Assembly (NCBI RefSeq): GCF_004353825.1
Contig: NZ_SMNA01000006.1
Coordinates: 124,001 to 188,000 of the forward strand
Length of the DNA: 64,000 bases
Source: Occultella glacieicola
Lineage (GTDB): Bacteria; Actinomycetota; Actinomycetes; Actinomycetales; Beutenbergiaceae
Reading direction: 5' to 3'
The notes beneath the pieces are model-generated. The model worked only from the letters and a program-made list of their open reading frames with translations, searched no databases and had not been told where the DNA came from. Made by a program: the position numbers and the translations under genes. This document shows positions 1 through 8,343 of the stretch, piece after piece; position 1 is the first letter of the stretch, and every line of letters starts with the position of its first letter.

Positions 1-1107
1 CGCTCCGGCTATGGTCCGGCGGCCACCCAGGTCGAGCGGTCGCGGCGGGTGGCCGCGGCGATCCAGCGCGCCGAGCCGGTCGTCGGGTGGCTCGCGGGTG
101 GTGCGGGCCTCGCGCTCGTCCTCACCCTGCTGACCAGGTCGCCCGGGTTGCCCGGGCCGCCGGGTGGGACGGGAGCCGCCGCGGACGGCACCGCCGACAC
201 CTCGGTGGTCGGCGTGGATCTGGTCGGGTTCGCGCTACCTCCGTGGGCGCTGCCGGCGGACGTGACCGCCTGGGCGGTCGCCGCCGTGGGAGCCGCAGCG
301 GTCGCGCTGCTAGGGGCGATGCTGGCCGGCTCGATCGGTGGCGGCGCGCGACCCCTCGGGATCCTCTGGGACATGATCTGCTTCCTGCCCCGCGCCGCCC
401 ACCCGTTCGGACCACCCTGCTACGCGGAGCGAGTGGTTCCGGAGTTGCGGGGGCGGATCGACGCGTGGTTCGCGCCGACCCCGGCGTCGGACGACCCACG
501 GGACCTCGTCCCGCCGGAACGGCGCCGGGTGGTGCTCTCGGCACACTCCCTGGGGGCGGTGCTGGCCGTCGCCGTACTGCTCGCGCGCCCGCGGGACGCG
601 GCTTCCGCCCGGATCGGCCTGTTGACCTACGGCACCCAGGTGCGCGGGTTCTTCGGACGCTACTTCCCCGAACTGCTCGGCCACCCGGCCACCGGCAGCC
701 CGCCGTGCCGGGCGCCCTCCTACGTGAGCGCCGATCCGTGGCACCGCGACGCGGCCAGTCCACTCGAGGGCGGGGCGGGCGCGCACACCCTCGTGGCCCT
801 GCTGCGCGGGCCCCGGCCGGGCGAACCAGCGTGGGTGAACCTCTGGCGCCGCACCGACCCCCTCGGGCTTCCCGTCCACTCCTACGCCGGCAACGAGATC
901 GACCGCGGCGCCGAGGAGCGCGACCGGGCCGGGTACCTGTTCGGCGTGATGGCCCACTCCGGCTACCCGCGCGCCTACGCCTACCACCGCGGGCTCGAGG
1001 AGGTCCTGACGCGGCTGTCCGGCGACCGGTCCGGCACCATCAGCGGTGCTCACCGCCGTCGCCGCCCCGGGTTGGGAAGGACGGGTGAACGTGGCAGGAT
1101 CTCCTGA
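1..1107 (+). CDS. Membrane-associated alpha/beta-hydrolase-like protein (3' part)
   Basis: The reading frame is open from the first base, so this is the C-terminal 368 codons of a longer protein. Two hydrophobic segments (about 24-42 and 80-102 of the visible part) suggest membrane anchoring. They are followed by a soluble domain with SAHSLGA, which fits the GxSxG-type nucleophile elbow of serine hydrolases, and a later HSY-containing stretch that could carry the catalytic His. Substrate unknown. A GTG at 49 could be an internal start, but the frame continues upstream, so a longer gene is more likely. The stop is immediately followed by the GTG start of the AraC-type gene. Confidence 0.6.
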   Translation, partial: RSGYGPAATQVERSRRVAAAIQRAEPVVGWLAGGAGLALVLTLLTRSPGLPGPPGGTGAAADGTADTSVVGVDLVGFALPPWALPADVTAWAVAAVGAAAVALLGAMLAGSIGGGARPLGILWDMICFLPRAAHPFGPPCYAERVVPELRGRIDAWFAPTPASDDPRDLVPPERRRVVLSAHSLGAVLAVAVLLARPRDAASARIGLLTYGTQVRGFFGRYFPELLGHPATGSPPCRAPSYVSADPWHRDAASPLEGGAGAHTLVALLRGPRPGEPAWVNLWRRTDPLGLPVHSYAGNEIDRGAEERDRAGYLFGVMAHSGYPRAYAYHRGLEEVLTRLSGDRSGTISGAHRRRRPGLGRTGERGRIS

Positions 1108-1551
1108 GTGTCCAAGGATGAGGCGGAGCGGCTGAACGATCTGAAACGCCTGCGGCGCATCCGCGACCGGATCGACCGCGAGTACGCCCAGCCCCTCAAC
1201 GTCGAGGCCCTCGCGCGGGCCGAGTACCTGTCCTCGGGGCACCTGAGCCGCGAGTTCCGGGCCGCCTTCGGCGAGTCGCCCTACAGCTACCTGATGACCC
1301 GACGGATCGAGCGCGCGATGGCGCTCCTGCGCGTCGGAGAGCTCTCCGTGACCGAGGTGTGCTTCGCCGTCGGGTTCTCCTCCCTCGGCACATTCAGCAC
1401 CCGGTTCACCGAGCTGGTCGGCATGCCACCGAGCACCTACCGCAGCGAGGAGGCCGGCCCGCCGGCCGGCATCCCCGCGTGCATCGCCAAGAAGGTCGCC
1501 AGACCGATCAGGAATCGAGAAGCGCCCGCGAGGGCGCCGGAACTAGCGTGA
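1108..1551 (+). CDS. AraC-family transcriptional regulator
   Basis: A 147-residue protein made almost only of an AraC/XylS DNA-binding domain. Residues about 20-115 carry two helix-turn-helix units, including LNVEALARAEYLSSGHLSRE and a second unit with SVTEVCFAVGFSSLGTFS. There is no N-terminal ligand-binding domain, so a partner or ligand-free action is likely. The GTG start abuts the previous stop codon. It is followed by a VOC protein and a UvrA-like ATPase. This regulator-VOC-UvrA order is one I recognise from actinobacteria, so the regulator probably controls those two genes (inference). Confidence 0.85.
   Translation: MSKDEAERLNDLKRLRRIRDRIDREYAQPLNVEALARAEYLSSGHLSREFRAAFGESPYSYLMTRRIERAMALLRVGELSVTEVCFAVGFSSLGTFSTRFTELVGMPPSTYRSEEAGPPAGIPACIAKKVARPIRNREAPARAPELA
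1544..1549 (+). promoter_or_regulatory. -10 box (TAGCGT), leaderless VOC start
   Basis: TAGCGT lies 7 nt before the ATG of the VOC gene, the spacing expected for a leaderless actinobacterial mRNA. A 6-bp inverted repeat (GCGCCC-GCGA-GGGCGC, 1522-1537) lies in the -35 region and could be an operator. No good -35 hexamer is visible. Confidence 0.45.
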
Positions 1552-1556
1552 GGCTC

Positions 1557-1970
1557 ATGGACATCACCATTCACCACGCATATCTCCCGCACACCGACCC
1601 CGAGGCCGCGCTCGCGTTCTACCGGGACACGCTCGGTTTCGAAGTTCGCAACGACGTCGAGTACCAGGGCCTGCACTGGCTCACCGTGGGCCCTCCGGGA
1701 CAGCCGGACACCTCGATCGTGCTGACCCCGCCGGCCGCCGACCCGGGCATCACCGAGGACGAGCGCAAGGTCATCGCCGAGATGATGGCCAAGGGCACCT
1801 ACGCGAGCATCAACCTCGCCACCAAGGACCTGGACGAGACCTTCGAGCGGGTGCAGGCCGGACCCGTCGGAGAGGTCGTCCAGGAGCCCACCGAGCAACC
1901 ATGGGGGGTGCGGGACGCGGCGTTCCGCGACCCGTCGGGCAACATGGTCCGCATCTTCGAGAGCAAGTAG
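1557..1970 (+). CDS. VOC-family (glyoxalase/bleomycin-resistance-like) protein
   Basis: A 137-residue protein with the beta-alpha-beta-beta-beta pattern of the vicinal oxygen chelate fold. The N-terminal module has LAFYRDTLGFEV and the C-terminal end has the typical RDPSGNMVRIFE. Some members sequester or modify small toxic molecules, others are enzymes; substrate unknown here. The ATG at 1557 is chosen because a -10 box sits 7 nt upstream. A GTG at 1548 overlapping the previous stop is the alternative. It lies between the AraC-type gene and the UvrA-like gene, 19 nt before the latter, and is probably co-transcribed with it. Confidence 0.85.
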   Translation: MDITIHHAYLPHTDPEAALAFYRDTLGFEVRNDVEYQGLHWLTVGPPGQPDTSIVLTPPAADPGITEDERKVIAEMMAKGTYASINLATKDLDETFERVQAGPVGEVVQEPTEQPWGVRDAAFRDPSGNMVRIFESK

Positions 1971-1989
1971 ACGACCGTTGGAGACCTCG

Positions 1990-4368
1990 ATGAACACCGC
2001 CGTGCACGCAGCCGACAGCCACGACCTGATCCGCGTGCACGGAGCCCGCGAGAACAACCTCAAGGACGTCAGCGTCGACCTTCCCAAGCGGCGCCTGACG
2101 GTGTTCACCGGGGTCTCCGGCTCCGGCAAGAGCTCTCTGGTCTTCGCCACCATCGCGGCGGAGTCCCAGCGACTCATCAACGAGACCTACAGCGCGTTCG
2201 TGCAAGGTTTCATGCCCGCCATGGCCCGCCCGGAGGTCGACCTGCTCGAGGGGCTGACCACCGCGATCCTCGTCGACCAGGAACGCATCGGCGCCAACCC
2301 CCGGTCCACCGTCGGGACCATCACCGACGCGAACGCGATGCTGCGGATCGTGTTCAGCCGGCTCGGCGACCCGCACATCGGCTCGCCGCAGGCCTTCTCC
2401 TTCAACGTCGCCTCGATCAGCGGCGCCGGCGCGGTGACGTTCGAGCGCGGTGGTGAGACGGTCAAGGAGCGGCGCGACTTCGCCGTCGTCGGCGGTATGT
2501 GCCCACGCTGCGAGGGCCGCGGCTCCGTCACCGACTTCGACCGCAGTGCGCTCTACGACGAGACGAAGTCCCTGAACGACGGTGCCCTCACGATCCCGGG
2601 CTACTCCATGGACGGCTGGTACGGACGGATCTTCCGGGGCTCCGGCTGGTTCGACATGGACAAGCCGATCGGCGAGTACACCACGAAGGAACTCGACAAC
2701 CTGCTCTACAAGCCGGCCACGAAGTTGAAGGTCGAGGGCATCAACCTCACCTACGTCGGGCTGATCCCGCAGATCCAGAAGTCGTTCCTGGCCAAGGATG
2801 TCGACTCCATGCAGCCACACATCCGGGCGTTCGTGGAACGGGCCGTGACGTTCGCGACCTGCCCCGAGTGCGACGGCACCCGCCTCAACGAAGGGGCCCG
2901 CTCCTCGAAGATCGAGGGCATCAGCATCGCCGACGCGTGTGCCATGCAGATCAGCGACCTGGCCGACTGGGTCCGGGGGCTCGACGAGCCCTCCCTCGGG
3001 CCGCTCCTGCAGTCGCTGGGGGAGACCCTCGACTCGTTCGTCGACATCGGCCTGGGCTACCTCAGCCTGGCGCGGCCCTCGGGCACCCTCTCCGGCGGTG
3101 AGGCGCAGCGGACCAAGATGATCCGCCATCTGGGCTCCTCTCTGACGGATGTCACCTATGTCTTCGACGAGCCGAGTGTCGGCCTGCACCCCCACGACAT
3201 CCAGCGGATGAACCGGTTGCTGCTGCAGTTGCGGGACAAGGGCAACACCGTTCTCGTCGTGGAGCACAAGCCGGAGGTGATCGGCATCGCCGATCACGTG
3301 GTCGATCTCGGGCCCCGCGCCGGCACCGCAGGTGGCGAGGTCATGTTCGAGGGCACCGTCGACGGCCTGCGCCACAGCGGCACCATCACCGGCAAGCACC
3401 TCGACGACAGGGCGAGCCTCAAGGACTCGGTACGGACGCCGTCGGGCGCTCTCGAAGTTCGCGGAGCGAACACGAACAACCTGCAGGGTGTCGATGTCGA
3501 CATCCCGCTCGGCGTGCTCGCCGTTCTGACCGGGGTGGCCGGCTCGGGCAAGAGTTCGCTGATCGGCGGCTCGGTCGCCGGGCGCGAGAGCGTGGTGACG
3601 ATCGACCAGACCGCGATCCGGGGCTCCCGGCGCAGCAATCCCGCGACCTACACGGGACTGCTCGAGCCGATCCGGAAGGCGTTCGCGAAGGCCAACGGCG
3701 TCAAGCCGGCCCTGTTCAGCGCGAACTCCGAAGGTGCCTGCCCGGCGTGCAAGGGAGCGGGGGTGGTCTATCAAGACCTCGGCATCATGGCCGGCGTCGC
3801 CACGACCTGCGTGGAGTGTGAGGGCAAGCGGTTCCAGGCGTCGGTTCTCGAGTACCACCTCGGCGGGCGGGACATCAGCGAAGTGCTCGCGATGCCGGTC
3901 GCCGAGGCGAAGGAGTTCTTCGCCGACGGCGAGGCTCGCATCCCGGCCGCCCACAAGATCCTGGTGCGTCTGGACGACGTCGGCCTCGGGTACGTGAGCC
4001 TCGGGCAGCCGCTCACGACGCTGTCCGGTGGCGAGCGGCAGCGCCTGAAGCTGGCCAACCAGATGGGTGACAAGGGCGATATCTACATCCTCGACGAACC
4101 CACCACCGGCCTGCACCTGGCCGACGTCGACCAGTTGCTGGGACTGCTGGACCGGCTCGTGGACTCGGGCAAGTCGGTGATCGTCATCGAGCATCACCAG
4201 GCGGTCATGGCGCACGCCGACTGGATCATCGATCTCGGGCCGGGGGCAGGGCACGACGGCGGAACGATCGTGTTCGAGGGCACGCCGGCCGAGCTCGTGG
4301 CACAGCGGTCGACGCTGACGGGGGAGCACCTCGCCGACTACGTGGGCGAGGCAGAACTGGTCTCCTGA
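1990..4368 (+). CDS. UvrA-like ABC excinuclease paralogue (drug-resistance type)
   Basis: A 792-residue UvrA-family ATPase, shorter than the roughly 950 residues of housekeeping UvrA. It has two ABC modules: Walker A GVSGSGKSS near residue 45 with LSGGEAQR, then GVAGSGKSS near 520 with LSGGERQR and DEPTTGLH. Two Cys-pair zinc modules are present (CPRCEG with CPECDG; CPACKG with CVECEG). The shorter length fits the UvrA2/DrrC-like group, which is linked to resistance against DNA-binding compounds. The ATG at 1990 has a TTGGAG ribosome site; the TTG at 1978 is a poorer start. The AraC-VOC-UvrA arrangement suggests an inducible protection cassette (inference). Confidence 0.85.
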   Translation: MNTAVHAADSHDLIRVHGARENNLKDVSVDLPKRRLTVFTGVSGSGKSSLVFATIAAESQRLINETYSAFVQGFMPAMARPEVDLLEGLTTAILVDQERIGANPRSTVGTITDANAMLRIVFSRLGDPHIGSPQAFSFNVASISGAGAVTFERGGETVKERRDFAVVGGMCPRCEGRGSVTDFDRSALYDETKSLNDGALTIPGYSMDGWYGRIFRGSGWFDMDKPIGEYTTKELDNLLYKPATKLKVEGINLTYVGLIPQIQKSFLAKDVDSMQPHIRAFVERAVTFATCPECDGTRLNEGARSSKIEGISIADACAMQISDLADWVRGLDEPSLGPLLQSLGETLDSFVDIGLGYLSLARPSGTLSGGEAQRTKMIRHLGSSLTDVTYVFDEPSVGLHPHDIQRMNRLLLQLRDKGNTVLVVEHKPEVIGIADHVVDLGPRAGTAGGEVMFEGTVDGLRHSGTITGKHLDDRASLKDSVRTPSGALEVRGANTNNLQGVDVDIPLGVLAVLTGVAGSGKSSLIGGSVAGRESVVTIDQTAIRGSRRSNPATYTGLLEPIRKAFAKANGVKPALFSANSEGACPACKGAGVVYQDLGIMAGVATTCVECEGKRFQASVLEYHLGGRDISEVLAMPVAEAKEFFADGEARIPAAHKILVRLDDVGLGYVSLGQPLTTLSGGERQRLKLANQMGDKGDIYILDEPTTGLHLADVDQLLGLLDRLVDSGKSVIVIEHHQAVMAHADWIIDLGPGAGHDGGTIVFEGTPAELVAQRSTLTGEHLADYVGEAELVS

Positions 4369-4441
4369 GACCGACGGTGGTCCTTGCGGGCGGAGCGTCG
4401 TGGGCTGGATCCGGCAGCGATGCGCTGGATGCGGTTCAGGA

Positions 4442-5617
4442 ATGCCTCCTACCGCCTCGGACAGGGTCACCTTCGACCGTGCCAGGGACCTGGCTCGCCG
4501 CCACGGCTGGCGTGAGAAGGCCCTGATCTACCTCACCCGTCGGCCCGATGAGATCCTCGTGCTGGAGCACACACACGAGTACCCGGACGCCGGCGTTCAG
4601 GTTCCGGCCGGCGGCGTCGACCCGGGTGAGGAGCCGGCTCAGGCGGCCGTGCGGGAGTTGCTCGAGGAGACCGGGCTGCGCGTGTCGGGCCCGGCTGAGT
4701 ACCTCGGTTCCCACATCTGGCATGACGAGGCCGCGCCGTCCCGCGTGCGCCACTACTACCGGCTACGTGCGCCGCTGACGACGCCGGACCGGTGGGAACA
4801 CATCGTGAGCGCGGGGACCGATGACTCCGGGATGGTGTTCCGGCTGGTCTTCCGGCCCCTGCGCGAAGCGGGCCTGACGCCGGGGTTCGGCTGGGACGGT
4901 GAGCTGGGGTCATTGGTCGGGGTATCCGAGCCCGGCGGCGCCGACCGCGAGCTCCGCACGGAACGGCTCGTGCTTCGAGTGCCCACGGAGCACGACCTTC
5001 CTTCGATCCTCCAGCTGCATCAGCAGGACCTGTCGATCCTTCACAACCCGGGAGACCGTCTCGCCGATGCTGTCCAGGCCCGGGACCTGCTCGCCCGCTG
5101 GCAGCGACAGTGGCGCGACCATGGGATCGGCTACTGGATGGTGGCACTCCGGCACGACTCGGGCATCATCGGGGTCCGCGGCGTGAAGTCGATGACCCTC
5201 GGCAGCCGGCCGATCATGAACCTGCTCTACCGGTTCGATCCGAGCGCCTGGGGCATGGGTTATGCCACGGAGGCGGCCCGGGCGGCGGTGGCACGCTCAC
5301 GCGCCCTGCACCCGTCGCTGCCGGTGGTGGTGCGAGTGCGTCCGGCCAATCGGGGGAGTGCGAGGGTCGCACTCAAAGTCGGGCTCAGGCGGGAGCCGGA
5401 CCTCGACGAGCCCGGTGAGGACGGCATCGATCACATCTACGTGGGGTTCGTGACCTCGACGTTTGACATGCAAGATGCCGCTTGCCTATGCTGGTCGCGT
5501 GGTCGATGTGTTCCGTGCCCTCGACGACGAGACGAGGCGTCTCGTCCTCGACCAGTTGGCGGCGCGCGACGGGCAGACCCTCTTCGAGATCTGCACGGTC
5601 CTGGCGGCCCGACATGA
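4442..5617 (+). CDS. NUDIX hydrolase - GNAT acetyltransferase fusion
   Basis: A 391-residue protein. Residues about 1-165 are a NUDIX domain with the box GVDPGEEPAQAAVRELLEET. Residues about 180-345 are a GNAT domain of the RimJ/RimL type (RTERLVLRVPTEHDL ... WGMGYATEAARAAV). It probably hydrolyses a nucleoside-diphosphate derivative and acetylates an amine, targets unknown. The last ~50 residues are Arg/Pro-rich, match nothing, and lie entirely over the next gene (ArsR) in another frame. A one-base shift near 5464 would end the protein at a TGA, so the tail looks like lost-stop read-through. The start is uncertain (GTG 4400 or ATG 4442). Confidence 0.75.
   Translation: MPPTASDRVTFDRARDLARRHGWREKALIYLTRRPDEILVLEHTHEYPDAGVQVPAGGVDPGEEPAQAAVRELLEETGLRVSGPAEYLGSHIWHDEAAPSRVRHYYRLRAPLTTPDRWEHIVSAGTDDSGMVFRLVFRPLREAGLTPGFGWDGELGSLVGVSEPGGADRELRTERLVLRVPTEHDLPSILQLHQQDLSILHNPGDRLADAVQARDLLARWQRQWRDHGIGYWMVALRHDSGIIGVRGVKSMTLGSRPIMNLLYRFDPSAWGMGYATEAARAAVARSRALHPSLPVVVRVRPANRGSARVALKVGLRREPDLDEPGEDGIDHIYVGFVTSTFDMQDAACLCWSRGRCVPCPRRRDEASRPRPVGGARRADPLRDLHGPGGPT
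5463..5492 (+). promoter_or_regulatory. Promoter and operator-like repeat of ArsR-VOC operon
   Basis: TTGACA (5463-5468) and TATGCT (5487-5492) are separated by 18 nt, the best sigma-70-like promoter seen in the window. An inverted repeat GCAAG-ATGCCG-CTTGC fills the spacer, a natural place for the ArsR protein to repress itself. The predicted transcript starts at or next to GTG 5499, so it would be leaderless. Confidence 0.65.
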
Positions 5618-5783
5618 CGTCAGCCTGACGCGCCAGGCGATCTCCCAGCACCTCGGCGTCCTCGAGGAGGCCGGGTTGATCAGGACCGAACGCCGCGGGC
5701 GCTCCAAATACCACTACTTCACCCCAGCACCGCTCGCGGAGATCACACGGCGGTGGCCGATCGGACCAGGGACCCCATCATGA
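5499..5783 (+). CDS. ArsR-family winged-helix repressor
   Basis: A 94-residue winged helix-turn-helix protein. It opens with VFRALDDETRRLVLDQL, has the recognition segment LTRQAISQHLGVLEEAGLI and the wing RTERRGRSKYHYF. No Cys-based metal site is visible, so it is the non-metal subgroup often paired with VOC or SRPBCC partners. The GTG at 5499 is chosen because it sits 6 nt after a TATGCT -10 box; upstream ATG 5475 and TTG 5463 lie inside the promoter. Its stop overlaps the VOC start (ATGA), so the two are translationally coupled. It overlaps the tail of the NUDIX-GNAT gene by 119 nt. Confidence 0.85.
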   Translation: MVDVFRALDDETRRLVLDQLAARDGQTLFEICTVLAARHDVSLTRQAISQHLGVLEEAGLIRTERRGRSKYHYFTPAPLAEITRRWPIGPGTPS

Positions 5784-6187
5784 GGATCGAACTGACCAGC
5801 ATCTTCGTCGACGACCAGCGCGCCGCGCTGGAGTTCTACACCGGCGTCCTCGGCTTCACCAAGCGTCACGACATCCCGCTCGGGGACAACTTCTGGCTGA
5901 CGGTCGCCTCGCCGGAGGCTCCGGACGGTCCCGAACTGCTCCTGGAGCCCGCGGACCACCCGGCGGCACGCGCGTACCGGGACGCGCTCGTCGAGGATGG
6001 CATCCCGCTCGTCCAGTTCGCCGTCGACGACGTCGGGGCCGAACACGTCCGCCTGAGCGAGCATGGCGTCTCCTTCACCCAGCCGCCCACGGATATCGGC
6101 ACCGCCGTGGTCGCGGTCTTCGACGACACCTGCGGGAACCTCGTGCAGATCGTCGAGGTCAAGCCGGAGCCGGAGCCCGCCTCCTGA
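5780..6187 (+). CDS. VOC-family protein coupled to ArsR
   Basis: A 135-residue vicinal-oxygen-chelate protein: MRIELTSIFVDDQ at the start, ALEFYTGVLGF in the first module and DDTCGNLVQIVE at the end. The ATG overlaps the ArsR stop codon by four bases. ArsR-VOC pairs of this type are common in actinobacteria. The ligand or substrate is not known. The last residues (KPEPEPAS) are a short charged tail. It converges with a GNAT gene 40 nt downstream. Confidence 0.85.
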   Translation: MRIELTSIFVDDQRAALEFYTGVLGFTKRHDIPLGDNFWLTVASPEAPDGPELLLEPADHPAARAYRDALVEDGIPLVQFAVDDVGAEHVRLSEHGVSFTQPPTDIGTAVVAVFDDTCGNLVQIVEVKPEPEPAS

Positions 6188-6227
6188 CCTGGGCGCAGGG
6201 GAGCGGGGCCGGATCGAACCTGCCGGT

Positions 6228-6722
6228 TCACGCTCCGTCGGGGACGTTCCACAGCAGTTCGGGACTGTGCTCGAATCCTGCACGCTCATACATCGGCACC
6301 GACAAAGGCGATGCGTGGACGGTCACGTGCTCACACCCGCGGCGGCCGGCCTCCTGCAGGACCGCTGCGACGAGCCGGTTCCCGATGCCGCGTCCGCGGA
6401 ACTCCCGCAGCACGTAACAGGACTGCAGGTCGCCGTTGACTCGCTGCATCCGGTCCGGCGCCGGGACGCGTTCGAGAAGGGCCAGCCAGGCCATGCCGAC
6501 CGCTGCGTCCGACGACCGAGCGATGAATGCGACGTGCGAGTCGGCGCGGGCGCGGGCCCAGGCGACGGCGGCTGCGACATAGTCGTCATGACTCGGCAGG
6601 TTCGCGCCGCCGTAGGGCTGGCCGTGGACCCAGTGCCACCGCAGGGAGGCCACCTGGCCGAGTTCGTCAGGGCGAGCCGGCCGCACCTCGACCTCATGTG
6701 TGGATTCGGTCACGCCCATCAT
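6228..6722 (-). CDS. GNAT-family N-acetyltransferase
   Basis: A 164-residue single-domain GNAT protein. The acetyl-CoA-binding motif A is clear (YVLREFRGRGIGNRLVAAVL), followed by HASPLSVPMYERAGFE, a usual motif-B end. The N-terminal region (RPARPDELGQVASLRW) is typical of the family. Acceptor unknown. Two adjacent Met codons could start it (6722, 6719); no clear ribosome site is visible. It converges with the upstream VOC gene and diverges from a two-domain GNAT gene. Confidence 0.85.
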   Translation of the reverse strand: MMGVTESTHEVEVRPARPDELGQVASLRWHWVHGQPYGGANLPSHDDYVAAAVAWARARADSHVAFIARSSDAAVGMAWLALLERVPAPDRMQRVNGDLQSCYVLREFRGRGIGNRLVAAVLQEAGRRGCEHVTVHASPLSVPMYERAGFEHSPELLWNVPDGA

Positions 6723-6845
6723 CGTCGCAGACCGACTCGAGGCACCCGCCTGTGCAGGCGTGCCCGGCGACCATATTCACGAGCCCTCACGAGGCGCGCA
6801 CCGGTACGTTCCAGCGAGGAAGTGACCCATCGGGAGGAGAGTGAC

Positions 6846-7715
6846 GTGTCCGTCAGGGAGCTCCGTGCCACCGGTCAAAGAGCCCAGGAACTGGCAACCT
6901 GCCTATTACAGCGCGCCCGACGGGCCGATCCGACGGCGGGCCTCTGGGAGGCCGCGGACGTCCAGTGGTGGTGGCGCAGCCCACGGAGCTCCGACGACGT
7001 CGAAAGGGTCTTCTGGTTCGACGACGACGGACCCCTGGCCGGCGTGCTGCTCTCGAGTTGGGCGGGTGGCCGGACCTGGCAGTGCGACCCGGTCGTCGTG
7101 CCCGGCACGACCGGGCCTTCCCCCGAGTTCGTCTGGGACCGAGCCCTCGATCACGCCGCGACGCACGGGTCGAACGGGTTCGTGGTACCCGTGCGCGATG
7201 ACGACGCGACCTTCGTGGCCCTCGCGAACCGCTCGGCGCTCACGCCCGGGGACCATGACCGCACCGCCTGGATGGCACCGGTCGACCGGCCCGCCGTGCC
7301 GCGGCCGGCCGAAGGATTCGTGCTCACCGATCGCACCCAGCGGCCGGAGGCCCCCCACCCCATGCGTGAGCGCAACGGCGACGACGTCGCAGATCGACTC
7401 GGGCAGTGCTCGCTCTACGACCCGGAACTCGATCTCGCCGTGGAGTCCACCGGCGGGCAGCTCGCCGGGTATGCCTTGTTCTGGTTCGACCCGGTCACCC
7501 TGGTCGGCCTCGTGGAACCCGTGCGCATCGAGGACGAGTTCCAGCGACGTGGCCTCGCCCGGGCGATGGTGTCTGCCGGGGTCGACCGCCTCGTGGCCAG
7601 GGGTGCCGAACGGATCAAGGTCTCCTACGAGACGGAGGCCGCGGGCTCGCTGTATCTGGGCGTCGGGTTCGAGCAGGAATCGACGGCGACCTGGTACCGG
7701 TCGCCAGACGAGTAG
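6846..7715 (+). CDS. GNAT-family acetyltransferase, two-domain
   Basis: A 289-residue protein whose C-terminal third (about 190-285) is a clear GNAT domain: LVEPVRIEDEFQRRGLARAM and EAAGSLYLGVGFEQES. The N-terminal half is a second, degenerate GNAT-like unit (WEAADVQWWWRSPRSSDD ... FWFDDDGPLAGVLLSSW), as in tandem-GNAT proteins where one half serves for binding. The GTG at 6846 has a strong ribosome site (GGGAGGAG) 7 nt away. The frame is open far upstream, but only because of high GC. Acceptor unknown. Confidence 0.8.
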   Translation: MSVRELRATGQRAQELATCLLQRARRADPTAGLWEAADVQWWWRSPRSSDDVERVFWFDDDGPLAGVLLSSWAGGRTWQCDPVVVPGTTGPSPEFVWDRALDHAATHGSNGFVVPVRDDDATFVALANRSALTPGDHDRTAWMAPVDRPAVPRPAEGFVLTDRTQRPEAPHPMRERNGDDVADRLGQCSLYDPELDLAVESTGGQLAGYALFWFDPVTLVGLVEPVRIEDEFQRRGLARAMVSAGVDRLVARGAERIKVSYETEAAGSLYLGVGFEQESTATWYRSPDE

Positions 7716-7719
7716 GGCG

Positions 7720-8232
7720 TCAGACCTTGCGTTCCGCGGCGGCGTCCACATCGCGCTCGTAGCGCAAGAGCTCCGGGTTCGGCGCAAAGGTGCTATACGT
7801 GCGGTCGCCCGTCGAGCGCCACCCCAGCCGCTCGTAGAACGCGCGGGCCCGACTGTTGCCGGTGAAGACCCGCAACCAGGCACGAGTGACGCCGTGGTGG
7901 CGCATCTGTTCGAGAACCTGGGCGTGGGCACGCTGGGCGGCTCCGCTGCCCCAGCGTTCGATAGCGATCCCGAAGTGGAGGAACTCCTCGTGCCTGATGG
8001 CGGCGAATCCGATCACCTCAGCACGGTCCACGACGACGAACGCGTCGATCTCCGGTGCGTCGATCTCCGCGCGCCATCGTCGCGCGATGTCATCGCGGGG
8101 GAACGGAAAGGCATCCTGTGGAAACACCGTCTCGAGGATCACGATCGTGCCGGGCTCCTGGACGGCGATGACCTGGGGCACGTCCCCGTCGGTCATCGGT
8201 CGCAGGATCACCGTGGCCGCATCGTCGGACAT
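7720..8232 (-). CDS. GNAT-family N-acetyltransferase
   Basis: A 170-residue protein starting MSDDAATVILRPMTDGDV. A GNAT core is seen in FVVVDRAEVIGFAAIRHEEF, IAIERWGSGAAQRAHAQVLE and a C-terminal FTGNSRARAFYERLGWR, which is the usual end of such enzymes. The motif-A loop (RWGSGAAQRA) is less canonical than in its neighbours. The ATG at 8232 has GAGAGGG upstream; the longer open frame up to 8508 lacks a ribosome site and has non-coding composition. It converges with the two-domain GNAT gene, with only 4 nt between the stops. Confidence 0.8.
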   Translation of the reverse strand: MSDDAATVILRPMTDGDVPQVIAVQEPGTIVILETVFPQDAFPFPRDDIARRWRAEIDAPEIDAFVVVDRAEVIGFAAIRHEEFLHFGIAIERWGSGAAQRAHAQVLEQMRHHGVTRAWLRVFTGNSRARAFYERLGWRSTGDRTYSTFAPNPELLRYERDVDAAAERKV

Positions 8233-8331
8233 GCTCGGAACCCTCTCACGCTCCGGCGCCCCCGACGCGGTACAGGTTCCCGGCGGTGGGTTGCAGGTGC
8301 ACCCGCGTTGCGGCAGCGGGCCGGCGAGTCC

Positions 8332-8337
8332 TACGTT
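8332..8337 (+). promoter_or_regulatory. -10 box (TACGTT), leaderless VOC start
   Basis: TACGTT lies exactly 6 nt before the ATG at 8344. No Shine-Dalgarno sequence is present, consistent with leaderless transcription. Confidence 0.4.
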
Positions 8338-8343
8338 TGGCAC

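Noticed and set aside
1810-4470. 886-codon minus-strand open frame opposite the UvrA-like gene
   Set aside because: Exact antisense shadow of a clear UvrA-family gene; His/Gly/Asp-rich, no family pattern, typical of high-GC mirrored frames.
6063-6845. Upstream extension of the two-domain GNAT frame
   Set aside because: Covers a convincing minus-strand GNAT gene; GTG 6846 has a strong ribosome site.
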